This document shows, in pieces, positions 5,940 through 8,180 of a DNA stretch of 8,180 nt (position 1 is the first letter of the stretch; every line of letters starts with the position of its first letter). The notes under the pieces were generated by a model. The model saw only the letters and a list, made by a program, of their open reading frames with translations, did not search any database and was not told the DNA's origin. The DNA comes from Bacillota bacterium (GTDB lineage Bacteria > Bacillota > Clostridia > Christensenellales > UBA3700), in the NCBI GenBank assembly GCA_023396095.1, contig JAEWXG010000024.1, positions 1 through 8,180 of the forward strand. Reading direction: 5' to 3'. The position numbers and the translations under genes are program-made.

Positions 5940-6310
5940 ATGAAAGATAGAAACTTAAAATTCAAAAAAAGTTATGCAGAAGTTTCTCGAGTAATGGACG
6001 ATAAACAAACAGGAAGACTTATTAAAGCAGTATCGGATATGTTTTTGATGGGGAATGTTATGACGGGAACGACACGGAAATCAAGAGTGCGTTCATTTTT
6101 GTGAAAGTATTTCTCGACAGCGAAATTGAAGACAGAGAAAACGGAAGAAAAGGCGGTATTAAGAGCCGTGAATTTCGCAAAGTAAAAGAAGACCAAGCAA
6201 GTATTACAAAGGTGATTGTAAGCGGTATTGTTGCAAGCGAAATGATGAAAAGTATGTTTGATAATAATGAAAATCAATCTGATGACGACAATGAATGTCC
6301 TGAAAAATAG
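5940..6310 (+). pseudogene. Small phage-type protein (DUF6291-like), frameshifted
   Basis: The gene starts at ATG 5940 behind AAAGGAG (5924-5930). The first frame reads MKDRNLKFKKSYAEVS through RLIKAVSD, then loses sense near 6039 and stops at TGA 6102-6104. A second frame picks up YVFDGECYDGN from just after 6039, continues with FLDSEIEDRENGRKGGIKSR, and ends at TAG 6308-6310. Restoring one T (GATTATGTT for GATATGTT) gives about 124 residues. The pattern of a short helical N-terminus, a DGE-type segment and ENGRKGG matches small phage replication-region proteins of the DUF6291 kind; the family number is my best recollection. The acidic C-terminus is DNNENQSDDDNE. It lies directly before a terminase relic, supporting a phage origin. 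Function unknown. Confidence 0.65.
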
Positions 6311-6342
6311 ATTGCAAAAGTAGTGGATTCTACATAAGGCAA

Positions 6343-6824
6343 TGTTATTTTAAAACAATAGAAGGCAATGTAATCCATTACGTGTATATAGAGCAATTTA
6401 TTGATGATCTGGATAAGAAATAGAACATCAAAGAGATAGCGTTCGATAGATGGGGTGCTGTTCAAATGACACAGAACTTAGATGCGATGGGATTTACTGT
6501 TATTTCATTGGGACGGGGTTTAAGGATACGAGTTTTTCGACCAAAGCGCTTATGAATCTTGTAATGGGGGTGTAAACTCGCACACAACGCGCATTTAGTG
6601 CTTAGGTGGATGATGGACAACATACCCATACGAGAACCGATCCTGCGGGTAATATAAAAATGGATAAATAAAAATTAGTAGAGAAAATAGACGGTACAGT
6701 CGCAATGGTAATGGCTCTAGATAGAGCGATAAGGAGTGGTTGCGAGAAGGTAGTTTCAATTTATGATCAGAGAGAATTAGTGTTTATTTGGCGAGTTTCA
6801 GCATTCACAAATCAAAAACTATAA
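6343..6824 (+). pseudogene. Decayed large terminase subunit (C-terminal nuclease part)
   Basis: Three reading frames together spell the end of a HK97-type phage large terminase. Frame one (6346 to about 6518) gives YFKTIEGNVIHY, a TAG at 6421, then NIKEIAFDRWGAVQM and NLDAMGFTVISLGRG. Frame two (6519-6572) gives GFKDTSFSTKALMNLV, ending at TAA 6573. Frame three (6601 on) gives LRWMMDNIPIR. A further shift near 6636 gives TDPAGNIKMDK, a TAA at 6669, then KLVEKIDGTVAMVMALDRAI and a final TAA at 6822. FDRWGA, FKDTS, LRWMMDN, TDPAGNIK and KIDG are conserved landmarks of the terminase nuclease domain that cuts DNA during packaging. With at least two in-frame stops and three or more indels, this cannot be a sequencing slip. 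The N-terminal ATPase part is absent. It is a prophage fossil. Confidence 0.85.
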
Positions 6825-6834
6825 AAAATAATAA

Positions 6835-6872
6835 AGTTTTGGAATTGGGATTTCCAAAACTATTAATTTTTT
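6835..6872 (+). terminator. Rho-independent terminator after the prophage relic
   Basis: A perfect 10-bp stem pairs AGTTTTGGAA (6835-6844) with TTCCAAAACT (6852-6861), with a seven-base loop and a T run at 6867-6872. It lies 11 bases after the end of the terminase relic and 47 bases before the next gene start, so it separates the two. Confidence 0.7.
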
Positions 6873-6884
6873 GACTTTTTTGAG

Positions 6885-6890
6885 TATAAT
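6885..6890 (+). promoter_or_regulatory. Candidate -10 box of the DUF4143 ATPase gene
   Basis: A consensus TATAAT sits 29 bases before ATG 6919. The obvious TTGACT (6871-6876) is only 8 bp upstream, too close to be its -35. At the right distance (6862-6867) there is only ATTAAT. The promoter is therefore plausible but weak or dependent on an activator. It overlaps the tail of the preceding terminator. Confidence 0.35.
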
Positions 6891-6918
6891 ATAGTTAAAA
6901 GGAAAAGGAGATAAGAGA

Positions 6919-8154
6919 ATGGCAAAATTAATAAATCGACCTGAATATTTGAAGCAGTTAATTGACAATATAGATGTAGACCTTGTAAAAATCGTGACAG
7001 GAATTAGAAGATGCGGTAAGTCTTCCTTGCTTGATTTATTCCACGAATATTTGCTAGCAAGCGGAGTAAATGAAGGAAATATACTTCATATGAATTTGGA
7101 GTCATTAAAATATAGAGATTTGACTGACTATCTTGCTTTTTACGACTATGTCAAAGGATGTATCGCAAAAGAAGGAAAAACCTATCTAATATTTGATGAA
7201 CTTCAAGCAGTTACTCGTTGGGAAAAGGCAATCGAATCATTTAGGCTTGATTTTGATGTAGATATTTATATAACAGGCTCAAATGCTTACTTGCTTTCAA
7301 GTGAATTCTCTACCTTACTTTCGGGGCGTTATGTGGAAATAAAGGTTTTTCCATTATCATTTAAGGAATTTTTTGATTTCTACACATTTGAAAATAGCGT
7401 GTCAATTGAAGAGAAATTCCAAAAATATCTGCAGTTTGGTGGGATGCCTATTCTTAGAGAATACAACTTTAACGAGACAAGAATTAACCAAGCTCTTGAC
7501 GGTATATATTCAACCATTGTTTTGCATGATATTCTGCAAAGAAATAATGGTATAGGCCAAAAAGTTCTTCAAAAAATCATGTTGTTTTTATGCTCTAATA
7601 TAGGTAGTATAACATCACCTAATAACATAGGTAACGTTCTTACTAGTGAAGGTGAGATAGAATCAAAAAAAGGTAAAGGTATTGCTGGTAAAACGGTAAG
7701 TAAGTATATAGAAATGCTACAAAATGCATTCATTTTCTTTACTGCCCAAAGGTACGATATAAAAGGTAAACAATTATTAAAAACCTTAGAGAAGAATTAT
7801 ATAATTGATTTAGGTTTTAGAAACATGCTGTTAGGTTACAGAGATGTTGACAGAGGTCATATTCTTGAGAATATAGTATTCCTTGAATTGATAAGAAGAG
7901 ATTACAGGGTTTATATAGGCAAAATTGGAAATACTGAAATCGACTTTGTTGCTGAAAAATCTAATGAAAAGATATATATTCAAGTATCTGAGAGTCTTGC
8001 ATCAAAAGAAACGCTTGAGCGTGAACTTAGACCGCTTAAACTTATCAATGATAATTATGAAAAAATCATACTGTCAATGGACAGAAGTTTTGTGATATCT
8101 TATGACGGCATAAAAACGATAAACCTTATAGATTGGTTGATAAAGAATAATTAA
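6919..8154 (+). CDS. AAA ATPase with C-terminal DUF4143 domain
   Basis: This intact 411-residue protein starts at ATG 6919 behind AAAAGGAG (6903-6910). Walker A GIRRCGKS is at 28-35, Walker B YLIFDE at 89-94, a sensor-like ITGSN at 118-122, LSGRY at 134-138 and the typical PLSFKEF at 145-151. The C-terminal DUF4143 part carries LENIVFLEL from 316, EIDFVA from 340 and YIQVSES from 353, the last two resembling a restriction-endonuclease-like core with Gln in the ExK position. The family is widespread, often on islands, and its physiological role is not established. It belongs to a different subfamily from the truncated minus-strand ATPase (GIRRCGKS versus GARQIGKT). It is monocistronic in the window: a terminator lies upstream and only 26 bases follow. 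Those end in an 11-base repeat, ATTAAAGGTAA at 8150-8160 and 8169-8179. Confidence 0.9.
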   Translation: MAKLINRPEYLKQLIDNIDVDLVKIVTGIRRCGKSSLLDLFHEYLLASGVNEGNILHMNLESLKYRDLTDYLAFYDYVKGCIAKEGKTYLIFDELQAVTRWEKAIESFRLDFDVDIYITGSNAYLLSSEFSTLLSGRYVEIKVFPLSFKEFFDFYTFENSVSIEEKFQKYLQFGGMPILREYNFNETRINQALDGIYSTIVLHDILQRNNGIGQKVLQKIMLFLCSNIGSITSPNNIGNVLTSEGEIESKKGKGIAGKTVSKYIEMLQNAFIFFTAQRYDIKGKQLLKTLEKNYIIDLGFRNMLLGYRDVDRGHILENIVFLELIRRDYRVYIGKIGNTEIDFVAEKSNEKIYIQVSESLASKETLERELRPLKLINDNYEKIILSMDRSFVISYDGIKTINLIDWLIKNN

Positions 8155-8180
8155 AGGTAAATAACAACATTAAAGGTAAG

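Noticed and set aside
5972..6277. Minus-strand open frame of about 100 codons.
   Set aside because: It is antisense to the frameshifted phage gene, which has family-like sequence and a ribosome site.
8150..8179. Tandem ATTAAAGGTAA repeat at the right edge.
   Set aside because: Only two copies are visible before the window ends, so its extent and meaning cannot be judged.

Overview
The window looks like an accessory region of a low-G+C Gram-positive bacterium, probably a Clostridia- or Bacilli-type gut or host-associated Firmicute. The evidence is the strong A+T bias, the strong AGGAGG-type ribosome sites, TTGCAC/TATAAT promoters with 17-bp spacing, and families typical of such genomes: a YhcG-type nuclease, an AbrB/ABC-2 exporter operon, a Fic protein, an XRE regulator with a membrane helix, and AAA/DUF4143 ATPases. 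TGG encodes Trp and TGA is used only as a stop, so the code is standard. No housekeeping gene, tRNA, rRNA or CRISPR array was seen.

Left block (1-3240). The tail of an unidentified gene ends at 103. A promoter near 164-192 drives a YhcG/DUF1016 PD-(D/E)XK nuclease gene broken by a one-base frameshift near 305. It is followed closely by an AbrB-like regulator, an ABC ATPase and an ABC-2 permease, the last three overlapping or tightly coupled. An exact 17-bp direct repeat (AAAGATTTACACGATTT) lies just before the nuclease promoter (118-134) and just after the permease (2944-2960), so the block looks like a discrete cargo unit. After it come four phased GGTGCTAA repeats that resemble insertion-sequence ends. 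Next is a compact structured stretch (3046-3155) with four hairpins, two of them good rho-independent terminators, and a 14-bp direct repeat.

Middle block (3260-4793). A near-consensus promoter and ribosome site serve a Fic-fold gene whose motif has Gln in place of the catalytic His. A nested inverted repeat follows, then an XRE regulator with one membrane helix. The XRE gene is cut at about 4793.

Right block (4793-8154). Base composition changes abruptly at 4793, and a minus-strand AAA ATPase begins there without its C-terminal third. The XRE gene and this ATPase are therefore truncated head-on at one junction. Upstream of the ATPase lie a pair of 17-bp near-identical repeats, a frameshifted small phage-type gene (5940-6310), and a heavily decayed large terminase nuclease domain (about 6343-6824) with in-frame stops and several frame changes: a prophage fossil. 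A terminator then precedes an intact AAA/DUF4143 ATPase of a different subfamily (6919-8154).

Overall this is a patchwork of defence- or toxin-type genes, exporter genes and dead phage DNA. At least two clear recombination scars are visible. I do not see one coherent novel system. The best leads are the repeat-bounded nuclease/AbrB/ABC cargo, the His-less Fic protein, and the structured non-coding stretch at 3046-3155. All family calls are from recognising motifs by eye; no searches were run.
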